Source: CAVWDI01 sp963793095 (GTDB lineage Bacteria > Chloroflexota > Anaerolineae > Anaerolineales > UBA4823). Taken from it: DNA of 64,000 nt. Shown here piece after piece: positions 45,547 to 54,810 of this stretch. The stretch lies in assembly GCA_963793095.1 (NCBI GenBank), contig CAWBYY010000011.1:992001-1056000 (forward strand), given 5' to 3'. Under the pieces are notes generated by a model, which saw nothing but the letters and a program-made list of their open reading frames with translations, did not search any database and was not told the DNA's origin. How positions within the stretch are numbered: the stretch's first letter is position 1; each line of letters opens with the position of its first letter. Both the position numbers and the translations under genes were made by a program.

Positions 45547-46107
45547 TTGAAACTGTACATCAAAAATATGGTTTGTATCCGTTGCCAGATTGTAGTGAAA
45601 TCCGAACTGGAAAAGCTAGGCCTGCATTATAGGGATGTAAAGATTGGAGAAGCAAATATCATTGGGAATATCCTGCCGGAACAACTGGACAAACTGGACA
45701 TTGCTTTAAAAAAATCAGGGCTTCAGCTAATGGATAATAAAAGAAGCATCCTGGTCGAGAAAACAAAAAGTGCCATTATAGAATTAGTGCACTATTCGGA
45801 AGAACAAATCAGGGTGAACCTCTCTGATTACCTCAGCGAAAAACTCAATTACGATTATTCCTACCTTGCCAATCTTTTTAGCGAGGTTAAAGGCATTACC
45901 ATAGAAAAATTCTATCTGACCCATAAAATTGAAAAGGTAAAAGAACTGATTGTATATGACGAGCTTAATCTTACCGAAATAGCCTACAGAATGCATTATA
46001 GCAGTGTGGCCCATCTGTCAAATCAATTCAAGAAATTTACCGGATTAACGCCTTCGCACTTTAAAAAACTCAAAAACAAGCGGCGTGACACCCTTGAAGA
46101 GGTGTGA
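45547..46107 (+). CDS. AraC-family regulator with HMA-like N-terminal domain
   Basis: A 186-residue regulator. The first ~70 residues look like a small ferredoxin-like (HMA-type) domain with CIRCQ in the metal-loop position (KNMVCIRCQIVVKSELEKLG). The rest is a two-HTH AraC domain (YDYSYLANLFSEVKGITIEK, LNLTEIAYRMHYSSVAHLSN, FKKFTGLTPSHFKKLK). I use the TTG at 45547 because the family begins at MKLYIK; an ATG seven codons in would cut the first strand. The single pair of cysteines suggests sensing of metal or redox state. It precedes the radical SAM gene on the same strand. Confidence 0.83.
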   Translation: MKLYIKNMVCIRCQIVVKSELEKLGLHYRDVKIGEANIIGNILPEQLDKLDIALKKSGLQLMDNKRSILVEKTKSAIIELVHYSEEQIRVNLSDYLSEKLNYDYSYLANLFSEVKGITIEKFYLTHKIEKVKELIVYDELNLTEIAYRMHYSSVAHLSNQFKKFTGLTPSHFKKLKNKRRDTLEEV

Positions 46108-46245
46108 ATTATGTAAGATTTATCAGGAATTGTGTAATGCAATTCCGGCATAGTTTCGCGAATTTTATCCAATCATTGATTCAAGGGAATAATCTTAGTT
46201 CAGCATCTTCCATTCCATCAGGCTTTAATGATCAAAAATTTTCAG

Positions 46246-47748
46246 ATGAAAACATTATTGGTTTATCCGCAATGCCCGGATTCCTTCTGGAGTTTCAAGC
46301 ATGCCTTGAAGTTCATATCTAAAAAAGCAGCAGTGCCGCCGCTTGGATTAATAACCGTATCGGCAATGCTCCCATCGGCATGGCAGAAAAAACTGGTGGA
46401 TATGAATGTCGCAGCACTTCGAACAAGTGACATCCAATGGGCCGATTATGTTTTTATCTCTGCCATGCATATTCAAAAGGAATCAGTGAATAATGTTATT
46501 GCTGATTGTAAAAAGCTCAATAAAAAAATCGTTGCAGGAGGTCCACTCTTCACACAGGACTATAGCAATTATCCCCAAATTGACCATTTTGTTTTGAACG
46601 AAGCGGAGATTACACTGCCACTTTTTTTAAATGATTTACGGACAGGACAGCCTCGGAGGCTTTACAAGACCAGTGAATATGCAGATGTTACAAAATCACC
46701 GGTGCCCGATTACCATTTGTTAGCAAGGGGGAAATATGCCTTTATGAATGTACAGGTTTCGCGTGGATGCCCCTATTCATGTGATTTTTGTGAAATTACT
46801 TCCCTATTGGGTCACAAGGTAAGGATGAAAAATTCCATCCAGGTTATTAAAGAGCTCGAGACACTTTATCATCTCAAATGGAGGGGACCTGTATTTATTG
46901 TTGACGACAATTTCATTGGAAATAAAAAAGAAGTTAAAAAAAGCTTGCTTCCGGATATGAAAAATTGGATGCAAGCCCACAAATTTCCATTTACATTTAA
47001 TACAGAGACCTCCATTAACCTTGCCGATGACGAAGAACTGATGACGTTAATGGTAAACACAGGATTTAATTCCACCTTCATTGGCATCGAAACCCCTGAA
47101 GAAAAATCTCTGCACAATTGCAATAAAGTACAGAATGAAAACCGTGATATGCTGGCAAGCGTTAAAATAATACAGAGGGCCGGGATGCAGGTGGCAGGCG
47201 GATTTATTGTAGGATTTGACAGCGATACTCAGGGTGTTTTTCAACGACAAATTGATTTCATACAAAAAAGCGGAATTGTTTCTGCCATGGTCGGATTGTT
47301 GAATGCGCCAAAAAACACCAGGCTGTACGAACGCCTGGCAGCAGAAAACAGGCTGATAAACGAAACCAGTGGGAACAACACCGACCTATCTATGAATTTC
47401 ATACCTAAAATGAATCAAATTGAACTTTTAAAAGGATATAAAAGCGTTATTCATAACATCTATACAACCAAACCCTATTATAAGAGAATACGACGGATGT
47501 TATTAAATTATAACCGGCTGAATAACGGTCATACAATGATCGACTTTTCGCTTCTTCGGGCTTTTTTTAAATCAGTTTTTATCATTGGATTGCTGCACAA
47601 GGGAAGAAGAGAATATTGGAAATTACTGATATGGACCCTTTTCCACCGGCCCGGATCATTTGTTGACGCCATCACTTGTACCGTTTATGGCTATCATTTT
47701 CAAACGGTTTACGGGTTAAGAAATAAAACGAGAATGTATTCATCCTAA
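46246..47748 (+). CDS. B12-binding-domain radical SAM protein
   Basis: A 500-residue enzyme from the ATG at 46246. The N-terminal ~130 residues form a cobalamin-binding-like Rossmann domain (TLLVYPQCPDSFWSFKHALK, PPLGLITVSAMLP, DYVFISAMHIQKESV). The radical SAM cluster motif is CPYSCDFC (VSRGCPYSCDFCEIT), followed by the barrel and a DUF4070-like C-terminus (LLNAPKNTRLYERL). Relatives act in hopanoid and other lipid or cofactor modifications. The DxH cobalamin motif is not evident, so B12 may not bind. It is followed directly by a cupin gene. Confidence 0.88.
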   Translation: MKTLLVYPQCPDSFWSFKHALKFISKKAAVPPLGLITVSAMLPSAWQKKLVDMNVAALRTSDIQWADYVFISAMHIQKESVNNVIADCKKLNKKIVAGGPLFTQDYSNYPQIDHFVLNEAEITLPLFLNDLRTGQPRRLYKTSEYADVTKSPVPDYHLLARGKYAFMNVQVSRGCPYSCDFCEITSLLGHKVRMKNSIQVIKELETLYHLKWRGPVFIVDDNFIGNKKEVKKSLLPDMKNWMQAHKFPFTFNTETSINLADDEELMTLMVNTGFNSTFIGIETPEEKSLHNCNKVQNENRDMLASVKIIQRAGMQVAGGFIVGFDSDTQGVFQRQIDFIQKSGIVSAMVGLLNAPKNTRLYERLAAENRLINETSGNNTDLSMNFIPKMNQIELLKGYKSVIHNIYTTKPYYKRIRRMLLNYNRLNNGHTMIDFSLLRAFFKSVFIIGLLHKGRREYWKLLIWTLFHRPGSFVDAITCTVYGYHFQTVYGLRNKTRMYSS

Positions 47749-47758
47749 TTGTAAACAT

Positions 47759-48109
47759 ATGCTAATTACCGAAGTTGAAAAATCAAGAACGCACATCCTC
47801 ATTGAAATAATCGAGTATGTCCCCAATTCAGTGGTTAGCAAAACCATTATCCGGAAAACGACGGGAAATATAAGTATTGTTGCCATTGACATTGGCGAAG
47901 CTTTGGCAGAAAAGATCTCTCCCTTTGACACATATATTCAGGTGATTGACGGGGTGGCCGAGGTAGTCATAGATGGAAAACCGAATGTCCTTCAAACAGG
48001 TCAGGCCATAATTATACCGGCCCATACATCTAATATTGTTAAAGCCAATGAGCGGTTCAAAATGATTTCGACCGTTATCAAAAGCGGGTATGAAGAAAGC
48101 ACCATCTAA
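47759..48109 (+). CDS. Small cupin-domain protein
   Basis: A 116-residue single-domain cupin with YIQVIDGVAEVVIDGKP and GQAIIIPAHTSNIVKANE. The first metal-binding histidines are mostly absent (SPFDTYIQ in place of HxH), so it may not bind metal normally. It follows the radical SAM gene by 10 bp. Role unknown. Confidence 0.85.
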   Translation: MLITEVEKSRTHILIEIIEYVPNSVVSKTIIRKTTGNISIVAIDIGEALAEKISPFDTYIQVIDGVAEVVIDGKPNVLQTGQAIIIPAHTSNIVKANERFKMISTVIKSGYEESTI

Positions 48110-48145
48110 TGCAGGTACCCAGTTGACTTTGTAAAAATAAATATC

Positions 48146-48256
48146 ATGGTTAAAGAAAAAGAAGGAAGAGAAAAAAAAGGTAAAAAAGCACCGCTTACAA
48201 ACCTGAAAGAGAAAAGAGCCGCAAAAACTGCCAAACGCGCAGAAAAATTAAAATAG
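48146..48256 (+). CDS. 36-residue lysine-rich protein
   Basis: Reads MVKEKEGREKKGKKAPLTNL then KEKRAAKTAKRAEKLK; nearly half its residues are basic. Four bases separate its stop from the next ATG. Small basic proteins like this are often annotated near stress genes in Bacteroidota and may bind nucleic acid, but the role is unknown. Confidence 0.55.
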   Translation: MVKEKEGREKKGKKAPLTNLKEKRAAKTAKRAEKLK

Positions 48257-48260
48257 GTAA

Positions 48261-50495
48261 ATGAAATTAGCATTTATTGGCACATTCCCGCCAAGGGAAT
48301 GTGGCATTGGAACCTTTACGAATAACCTGTACAACTCAATGTTGGTCAACCCTAAAAGCAGGGAACACAGGAATGAAGGTTTTGTCGTTGCAATCAACGA
48401 TAACGACCTTTTATATGAATACCCCAAAGAAGTAAAACTGACCATCCGACAAGAACACCAGGAAGATTATTATATAGCGGCAAAATTCATTAACCTGAGC
48501 GGTGCTGACCTCTGCATTCTTGAACATGAATTCGGCATTATCGGCGGTAACAACGGGGTATATATCCTTCCTTTGCTGCACAGATTGGAAGTTCCGCTAA
48601 TCGTTACACTACATACCATACTTAAAACCCCCTCATATGACGAAAAAGCTGTTTTGCATGAAATATGCAAAATGGCAGATAAAATCGTGGTGATGACCAA
48701 TAAAGCCATTGGATTCCTGGTGAGCATTTACAATGTGCCGGAAGAAAAAATCGCTTTAATTGAACATGGCGTACCAGACATTCATTATAGCCAGGAAAAA
48801 TCGAAAAAGGAGTTTAAGTTCGAGCGTAAAAAAATACTGCTTACTTTCGGTTTTATCGGACGCAATAAGGGAATTGAAACAGTAATAAAAGCATTACCGG
48901 GAATTGTTGAAAAACACCCCAATGTTCTCTATATCGTTCTGGGAAAGACCCATCCCAATGTGCTGCGACAATCCGGCGAAGAATACCGCATTTATTTATT
49001 GCGTTTGGTCAAGAACCTTCAACTTGAAAAGCATGTCCTGTTCCTTAACAAGTTTATTGACACGAAAGATTTGTTCAAATATCTATCTGCTGCTGATATT
49101 TACATAACACCTTATTTGAACGAAGCTCAAATCACCAGCGGAACACTTTCATATGCCGTCGGAGTGGGTTCGGCGGTTATTTCAACACCCTACTGGCATG
49201 CTGTAGAATTGCTGGCAGAAGGAAGGGGAAGGCTTTTTAACTTCAATGATTCCGCCAGCCTCACTTCCACTTTAACAGAACTCCTGGATAAACCCGACGA
49301 GCTAAAAAAACTCAAAAGAAAAGCATATGATTATGGCCGAAAAATTACCTGGCCGAAAACGGGAGAGAAGTATATCGCACTTGCTGAAAAAATTCTTAAA
49401 GCCGGCCAGAAGGTAAATGAAAAGAAAGATACCGGACTTGATTTACTCATTCTGCCACCTTTTTCTCTCAATCATATCAAACGTCTGACCGACGATACAG
49501 GCATCATCCAGCATGCGAAATTTGGCATCCCAAACTTAAAAGAAGGCTATTGCCTGGATGATAATTCCAGGGCATTGCTTATGGTGTTAATGGCTTACAG
49601 GCAGGTAAAAGATATGGAAGCCCTTGCATTATCGCCCATCTATCTGAGCTATATCCATTATATGCAAAACGCTGACGGTACCTTCAGGAATTTCCTGAGT
49701 TTTAGCAGAAATTACCTGGATGAGGTTGGTTCCGAGGATTCTTTTGGCAGGACTATCTGGGCATTGGGATACCTGCTTGGCAACGCCCCCAACGATGCCT
49801 ATTACCAAACAGGCAAATTGGTGTTTTTTAATGCATCTCCGAATTTTGAAAACCTAAAGTCCATCAGGAGCATCGCCAATACGATGATCGGAATAAGCCA
49901 TTACCTGAAAAGCAACCCGTCTGATGATTCAATGACTGAAAGGTTAAGAAACATGGCCAAGAACTTAATAAATCATTATAAGGAAAACGAAACCCCAGAT
50001 TGGAAATGGTTTGAATCCTTACTTGCCTATGATAATGGCATTATACCTTTGGCCCTTTTACATTCAGCTGAGATACTGAACGATGATAAAATTACGAAAA
50101 CGGCGCTCGAATCAATGAACTTTCTGACGAAACATACATTAAAGGATAATTACCTATCGATCATTGGAAATGAGAAATGGTTCAAAAAAGAGGGGGAACG
50201 TTCTGTTTTTGCCCAACAACCGATCGATGCCATGGCCATGGTTCTGATGTACCACCAAGCCTTTCATGTAACAAGGGACAAGGATTATCTCAATAGGCTT
50301 TACACCTCATTTTTGTGGTTCCTGGGAGAAAATGACTTGAGAATGAGCCTGTATGATTTTGAAACCAAGGGATGCTGTGATGGATTTGAAAGTTATGGCG
50401 TAAACCGCAACCAGGGAGCAGAAAGCTCACTTGCGTATTTAATTTCTCATCTGACGGTATTACAGGCTAATGAAGAATTTCATGAGCCAGATTAA
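48261..50495 (+). CDS. GT4 glycosyltransferase fused to an alpha/alpha-barrel domain
   Basis: A 744-residue protein. Residues ~1-385 form a GT-B glycosyltransferase (FIGTFPPRECGIGTFTNNLY, EHEFGIIGGNNG, FGFIGRNKGIETVIKALP, and the EAQITSGTLSYAVGVGSA donor loop). Residues ~400-740 form an all-helical toroid (CLDDNSRALLMVLMAYRQVK, DSFGRTIWALGYLLG, WKWFESLLAYDNGIIPLALL, ESYGVNRNQGAESSLAYL), as found in glycosidases/phosphorylases acting on mannans and similar sugars. The fusion suggests a transferase with a linked trimming or binding domain. Substrate unknown. Confidence 0.85.
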   Translation: MKLAFIGTFPPRECGIGTFTNNLYNSMLVNPKSREHRNEGFVVAINDNDLLYEYPKEVKLTIRQEHQEDYYIAAKFINLSGADLCILEHEFGIIGGNNGVYILPLLHRLEVPLIVTLHTILKTPSYDEKAVLHEICKMADKIVVMTNKAIGFLVSIYNVPEEKIALIEHGVPDIHYSQEKSKKEFKFERKKILLTFGFIGRNKGIETVIKALPGIVEKHPNVLYIVLGKTHPNVLRQSGEEYRIYLLRLVKNLQLEKHVLFLNKFIDTKDLFKYLSAADIYITPYLNEAQITSGTLSYAVGVGSAVISTPYWHAVELLAEGRGRLFNFNDSASLTSTLTELLDKPDELKKLKRKAYDYGRKITWPKTGEKYIALAEKILKAGQKVNEKKDTGLDLLILPPFSLNHIKRLTDDTGIIQHAKFGIPNLKEGYCLDDNSRALLMVLMAYRQVKDMEALALSPIYLSYIHYMQNADGTFRNFLSFSRNYLDEVGSEDSFGRTIWALGYLLGNAPNDAYYQTGKLVFFNASPNFENLKSIRSIANTMIGISHYLKSNPSDDSMTERLRNMAKNLINHYKENETPDWKWFESLLAYDNGIIPLALLHSAEILNDDKITKTALESMNFLTKHTLKDNYLSIIGNEKWFKKEGERSVFAQQPIDAMAMVLMYHQAFHVTRDKDYLNRLYTSFLWFLGENDLRMSLYDFETKGCCDGFESYGVNRNQGAESSLAYLISHLTVLQANEEFHEPD

Positions 50496-50525
50496 TTTAG
50501 ACGAATCCGAATCATTACAAAAAAA

Positions 50526-50996
50526 TTATTTGAGTTTTTTAGTCGGGATGATGAATATCGGTAGGGTAGTGATACTTACAACATTTTCCGTTACGCTTCC
50601 CATGACTATCTTTTCTGCCCGTTTCCGGCTGTGAGAGCCCATAACAATTATATCTGCATGTACGTCTTTTGCAGCTGTTAATATCGCATCGGCATACTCA
50701 CCTTCTTTTACCAGGGTTTGAATGGATCTACTACCAAGATGCTGTTTGGCCTTATCAAGAAATTGTTGAGCCGTTATTTTTAGCCCATCAACACTATCCA
50801 ATAGCAGTGCACCTTTATCCATGTGACCGGCAAAACCCATTATCGTAATATGATCTGTTGAAGAATAATATGCTGGATCTGCAATTACATGGAGCAATAT
50901 AACTTTAGCCCTCATGGTTTTGGCCAGGGAAAACCCTGTTTCTGCTACCTTTTGTGCTGTTGGATCATAATCCAGCGCAATCAATACTTTTTTCAT
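50526..50996 (-). CDS. Universal stress protein (UspA family)
   Basis: A 156-residue single-domain Usp with an N-terminal KVLIALDYDPTAQKVAETGF and the ATP-binding loop MGSHSRKRAEKIVMGSVTE. The motif G-2x-G-9x-G(S/T) is present in adapted form, so it is probably of the nucleotide-binding class. It lies between two glycosyltransferase genes. Confidence 0.92.
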   Translation of the reverse strand: MKKVLIALDYDPTAQKVAETGFSLAKTMRAKVILLHVIADPAYYSSTDHITIMGFAGHMDKGALLLDSVDGLKITAQQFLDKAKQHLGSRSIQTLVKEGEYADAILTAAKDVHADIIVMGSHSRKRAEKIVMGSVTENVVSITTLPIFIIPTKKLK

Positions 50997-51015
50997 TGTA
51001 TGGATTTAAATTGTA

Positions 51016-52158
51016 TTATTTTATTCCCATTTTATCATTCACTAATTTAATAAAGCGTTTTGCGACAACCCGGTAATCAAAATTCTTTACTACGTGTTCC
51101 CTGGCTGCTATTCCCATTTTTTCCCGCAACGCCTGATCTTTCATGAGGATCATCAAATACTTTGAGATATCATGGACATCCGCGCGGTAATCCACCGTCC
51201 GAGGTTTTTTAAATACCACTCTATGTTTCTCTTCAAAACCAGATTCTTCACCAAGCATTACTTCTCTTACAGAAATTTTACGCGCAACCTTTGCCAGGAA
51301 CGCCGTCTCTCCATGAATAAGGGTATCCAGCAGTCCCATTGCCTTAATACCAATGACCGGTTTCTGACATGCTCCTGCCTCCACCTGTGGCATTCCAAAG
51401 CCTTCCAGCCGGGAAGGGGCCGCATATATATCACACGCTTCAACCAGGTAAGGCATGAAATTTCGTGAAACGGTATTGGTTGTGTAGGTGACATTTTTTT
51501 CAATGCCCAGACGTGTCGCCATTTCCAGATCGGCCAGGTTTTGAAGCACGGTTCGCGGCTGGGGCCATACTTTACAGACATATTTCCAATCGGGCGCTTT
51601 AGCGTCATTGATGGCAAGGGCCTGCATTACCTCCTGTGCACCTTTTGACGCGGCATCTCCGCCGACAGTTAGGATCATTATCTGATCGGGTGAAACACCC
51701 AGGGCCTCGCGTACGGCCAGTATTTTCGGGTCATCCTTACTGCGCGGGATAAAAGCTTTCGTATCACAGCCCACCGGGAGTACCTCAATAATATTCTCAT
51801 CAATCCCGTCGCGCACATACATTTCCTTAACCCAGTTCGATGTCACCAGGATAAGCGGAAGGGCATTCAAAACCTCCTGGTAGTTTGCAATAAAACCGTC
51901 GGCAACCAGCCAGGGTACTGGCTGCACACCATACCGCTGGGGGTGAAGCACCAACTGCGGCGTATGCCCCCAATAACCTACACCAACAACCACATCCGGC
52001 TCGAACCAGCGATAGTACCATTCCTTCTCCTGTGCTGATTTTAAATGAACGGCATGTGCATCAATACCCATTTCCAGGAGTCCCCTGTAAAGCAGATCTC
52101 CCTGGGTCGATAGTCCGCCGGGGGAAGGAGGGTAATCATATAATACCAGTACTTTCAT
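51016..52158 (-). CDS. GT4 glycosyltransferase
   Basis: A 380-residue GT-B enzyme: VLYDYPPSPGGLSTQGDLLY at the acceptor side, EVLPVGCDTKAFIPR, ILTVGGDAASKGAQEVMQAL, and the donor-site glutamates in PSRLEGFGMPQVEAGACQKP. It is joined by a four-base overlap to the upstream PIG-L deacetylase gene, suggesting the two make and deacetylate a GlcNAc-type conjugate, as in mycothiol/bacillithiol or GPI-like routes. That pairing is inference. Confidence 0.9.
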   Translation of the reverse strand: MKVLVLYDYPPSPGGLSTQGDLLYRGLLEMGIDAHAVHLKSAQEKEWYYRWFEPDVVVGVGYWGHTPQLVLHPQRYGVQPVPWLVADGFIANYQEVLNALPLILVTSNWVKEMYVRDGIDENIIEVLPVGCDTKAFIPRSKDDPKILAVREALGVSPDQIMILTVGGDAASKGAQEVMQALAINDAKAPDWKYVCKVWPQPRTVLQNLADLEMATRLGIEKNVTYTTNTVSRNFMPYLVEACDIYAAPSRLEGFGMPQVEAGACQKPVIGIKAMGLLDTLIHGETAFLAKVARKISVREVMLGEESGFEEKHRVVFKKPRTVDYRADVHDISKYLMILMKDQALREKMGIAAREHVVKNFDYRVVAKRFIKLVNDKMGIK

Positions 52159-52814
52159 TCTAAAACGTGCTGGTTATTAAGCAATTTCATAGCATCATAC
52201 GAATTTGTGAATTGCCAGAATGATTCTGCCCGTGGTGTTGTTTCTGCTTCAAAACTGCTTTTTTCGAATCCGTACGTTTCTGTAATTATGCTGTATTTTC
52301 TCAGCCATATCCGTTTGGTTAGTATGCGGTGGATATCAGCGGTTTCTAAAGGCCTGGGAAAATATTCCTTATGGCCGTCTTCGTAGGCAAAGACCCATAG
52401 TTCATTGGCATATATTCTCCCGGCATGCCAAAGTTTAATGACTGCTTTACCTGCTTCCTCATGCCTGATATGTCTGTTGTATTCTCCAGCTGGATGATGG
52501 GAGATAATCAGGTCGAAATACTTCGGTGGCAATAAGTCAATGATGGCATGCTCAACCTCTTTTTCATCCAACGGCTTTTGATCAGGCCCGTCATCAAGGT
52601 CGCCCATGATTCCTTCCGATTTAAGGACTTTTAATGCTTCCTTGAACTTGGTTGTGCGCCCGGTATCGCTTCCCCGGCAAAGACAAACAATAAACCACTG
52701 CCATGAGGGATGACTCAGTATGGTTCCCCCGGCCCACAGGGTCTCATCATCTGGGTGGGCAACGATCAGGGCAACTTTTTTTGTGGATATGCGGTCCATA
52801 AAAAGGAATTTCAT
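52155..52814 (-). CDS. PIG-L/LmbE-family deacetylase
   Basis: A 219-residue zinc-dependent N-acetylglucosamine-conjugate deacetylase. The zinc motif is IVAHPDDETLWAGGT, the second histidine region LIISHHPAGEYNRHIRHEE. The start at 52814 or at the ATG five codons later is equally possible. It is coupled to the GT4 gene by an ATGA overlap. Normal length. Confidence 0.93.
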   Translation of the reverse strand: MKFLFMDRISTKKVALIVAHPDDETLWAGGTILSHPSWQWFIVCLCRGSDTGRTTKFKEALKVLKSEGIMGDLDDGPDQKPLDEKEVEHAIIDLLPPKYFDLIISHHPAGEYNRHIRHEEAGKAVIKLWHAGRIYANELWVFAYEDGHKEYFPRPLETADIHRILTKRIWLRKYSIITETYGFEKSSFEAETTPRAESFWQFTNSYDAMKLLNNQHVLE

Positions 52815-52837
52815 CAGGATGGTTTTCCTGATATTTT

Positions 52838-53719
52838 TTATTTTAGGGAACTTAATTCTTCTTTTTGTTTTATTTCAAAGGGCAGTATACCGGCCATCTC
52901 TCCGATAATATTTACCAATTCGGATCCTGTTGGGATTACAATTTTGGCATTCTTTTCGAGCGATGTTTCAAGGGCCTCCAGCTTTCGCAATAGCTGTGCA
53001 TTTCCAACAAAATATTTATCTGCTGCAGCATTTACCAGTTTTATGGCTTCGGCTTCTCCTTCTGCGTGCAATATTTTTGATTGTTTAAAACCTTCCGCCT
53101 CCTTAATCTTTGCCCTTTTTATACCATCCGCAACCGTTTCCGCGGCAGTAGCAGAATCTATAGCCGCTATTTTTTCATTTTCAGCTTTTACTACCTTATT
53201 CATGGTTTCCTGTACGTCTTTGGGCGGGTCAATTTCTTTCAACTCCGTCCGGACGATTTCAATTCCCCAGGTCTGGGTTTCATTATGAAGGGTTTTGTAG
53301 AGATCGGCATTAATCTTCCCCCGCTCGCTGTTGGCCGATTTGAGGGTAAGTGTTCCGATGATATTACGAAGTGTGGTGCGTGCAAGATTCACAATCTGCC
53401 ATGTATAATTATTAACGTTGTAAAGGGATCCCTTTACGCTTTCTTCGTCGGCTTTCACCCTGAAATACACCTGGGCATCGACGCGTGCATTCAGATTATC
53501 GTTGGTGATTATTTCCTGTGGCTCGGCATCCACCATCTGTTCAGTTACATTTATCCTGAACATCTTGTCGATAACCGGAATGATCCAGTGAAATCCCGGA
53601 TTGGCAAAATTATGGTACTTCCCGAGTCTTTCGATCAGGCCTCTCTGTGTTGGCCGCACGATTTTTATTCCCACCAGGAATAGCAGGACAGCCGGGATGA
53701 TTAAATACAAATAGTTCAT
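52838..53719 (-). CDS. SPFH/Band 7 (stomatin-like) membrane protein
   Basis: A 293-residue protein with one N-terminal membrane helix (YLYLIIPAVLLFLVGIKIV), an SPFH domain (RGLIERLGKYHNFANPGFHW, VDAQVYFRVKADEESVKG, ARTTLRNIIGTLTL) and a C-terminal coiled coil rich in Ala/Glu/Lys. Stomatin-like proteins form rings in membrane microdomains. Usually a NfeD partner is adjacent; none is here. It is part of the 45.5-55 kb cluster. Confidence 0.92.
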   Translation of the reverse strand: MNYLYLIIPAVLLFLVGIKIVRPTQRGLIERLGKYHNFANPGFHWIIPVIDKMFRINVTEQMVDAEPQEIITNDNLNARVDAQVYFRVKADEESVKGSLYNVNNYTWQIVNLARTTLRNIIGTLTLKSANSERGKINADLYKTLHNETQTWGIEIVRTELKEIDPPKDVQETMNKVVKAENEKIAAIDSATAAETVADGIKRAKIKEAEGFKQSKILHAEGEAEAIKLVNAAADKYFVGNAQLLRKLEALETSLEKNAKIVIPTGSELVNIIGEMAGILPFEIKQKEELSSLK

Positions 53720-53806
53720 TTTAATTTACTTTTGCTATTTGAGTAATTATTTTTTTATTGTAAAAACAACATATTTATATAATAAGCTATCCGGTAGCAA
53801 TAGCTA

Positions 53807-53959
53807 TTATTTACGTGATAATTGCTTATCAAAAACCATCCTGATGACGATCAATAATCCGGCCACTGCGAGCAGCAGATGAATACCTGAGGATGGCTTA
53901 ACGACTATTATCCAAATTACGATCAACAATGCAGCGATTACATAAAGTAAGTTTTTCAT
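53807..53959 (-). CDS. Lmo0937/DUF5670-type small membrane protein
   Basis: 50 residues from the ATG at 53959: two membrane helices (NLLYVIAALLIVIWIIVV and HLLLAVAGLLIVIRMVF) and a basic tail. A longer frame to 54010 adds a polar stretch without an obvious role. A paralogue lies 150 bp upstream. Family function is unknown; members are often stress-induced. Confidence 0.75.
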   Translation of the reverse strand: MKNLLYVIAALLIVIWIIVVKPSSGIHLLLAVAGLLIVIRMVFDKQLSRK

Positions 53960-54105
53960 GACATTATGTTTTAATTCTTCATTTGAATTCAGTTCAAGAA
54001 TATTAATCATGCAAGGCAGCCCAGGTATGACTAAATTCTATTTGTCAAACTTGAAGAGTCTGAACATTTGGGCTTTGTGCAAATTGATCTTTATAAAAGA
54101 AGATT

Positions 54106-54261
54106 CTAAGCGATTCTTTTGTTTTGAATAGCTCTGAAAATTATCAGAATAAGCGCAACTACAAGAAGAATGTGTATGTTACTTCCAGCGTTATAAGCAA
54201 AAAAACCAATCAACCATCCGATAATCAAGACGACTGCTATTAGATAAAGAAGATTTTTCAT
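54106..54261 (-). CDS. Second Lmo0937/DUF5670-type small membrane protein
   Basis: 51 residues: MKNLLYLIAVVLIIGWLIGF, a short loop, then IHILLVVALILIIFRAI and KNKRIA-like basic end (QNKRIA). It begins with the same MKNLLY as its neighbour at 53,807, so the pair arose by duplication. Confidence 0.75.
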   Translation of the reverse strand: MKNLLYLIAVVLIIGWLIGFFAYNAGSNIHILLVVALILIIFRAIQNKRIA

Positions 54262-54360
54262 GTCAAATTTTTTTTATTGTATTATTGAATACGTATCTAA
54301 TCAAATTGATAAACCTATTTGTTTTCCTGTTGATTTTCTCAGCAATCATTTTGTTTTTTC

Positions 54361-54810
54361 TCAGGAATTTGTAACTGTGAAATCCTGGAAAGCTTTTTCC
54401 AATTCATCCATATCATGGTTAAATTCAGTTTTAAATATTTGCCATTTGACTTGACTTACTTCTTTGAATTCGTCAAGTTTCTTTCTCAAATCGTTGTTTT
54501 TTTGTTCTAAATCGATCAATATTTTCTCAAAACTGGCTTTGGTTTCCATATTTTCGTTTGCTACTATTGCTTTGTACTCGTCAATACTTTTAATATTAGC
54601 GGTTATTTTTTCTTCAGATTCCTTTTTGAATTGTTGAATGGAATCTTTCAGCGCCTGGTTTAGCTCTTGCCCAGCTTCTATCAATTCAGCGTTAGCATCC
54701 TGCACTTTGTCCTGGGCATTTTCTACTTTCCCAGCGGTATACTGGCAACCGGTTAAAATGGTTCCCACCATAATTGGTATTATTGCGAGGGCATAAATAA
54801 ATTTTCTCAT
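54361..54810 (-). CDS. Coiled-coil lipoprotein
   Basis: A 149-residue exported protein with the lipobox ILTGC and an almost entirely helical mature part with heptads (KVENAQDKVQDANAELIEAG, EKILIDLEQKNNDLRKKLDE). It resembles small periplasmic coiled-coil lipoproteins near stress genes. Function unknown. It ends the minus-strand half of the cluster. Confidence 0.75.
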   Translation of the reverse strand: MRKFIYALAIIPIMVGTILTGCQYTAGKVENAQDKVQDANAELIEAGQELNQALKDSIQQFKKESEEKITANIKSIDEYKAIVANENMETKASFEKILIDLEQKNNDLRKKLDEFKEVSQVKWQIFKTEFNHDMDELEKAFQDFTVTNS

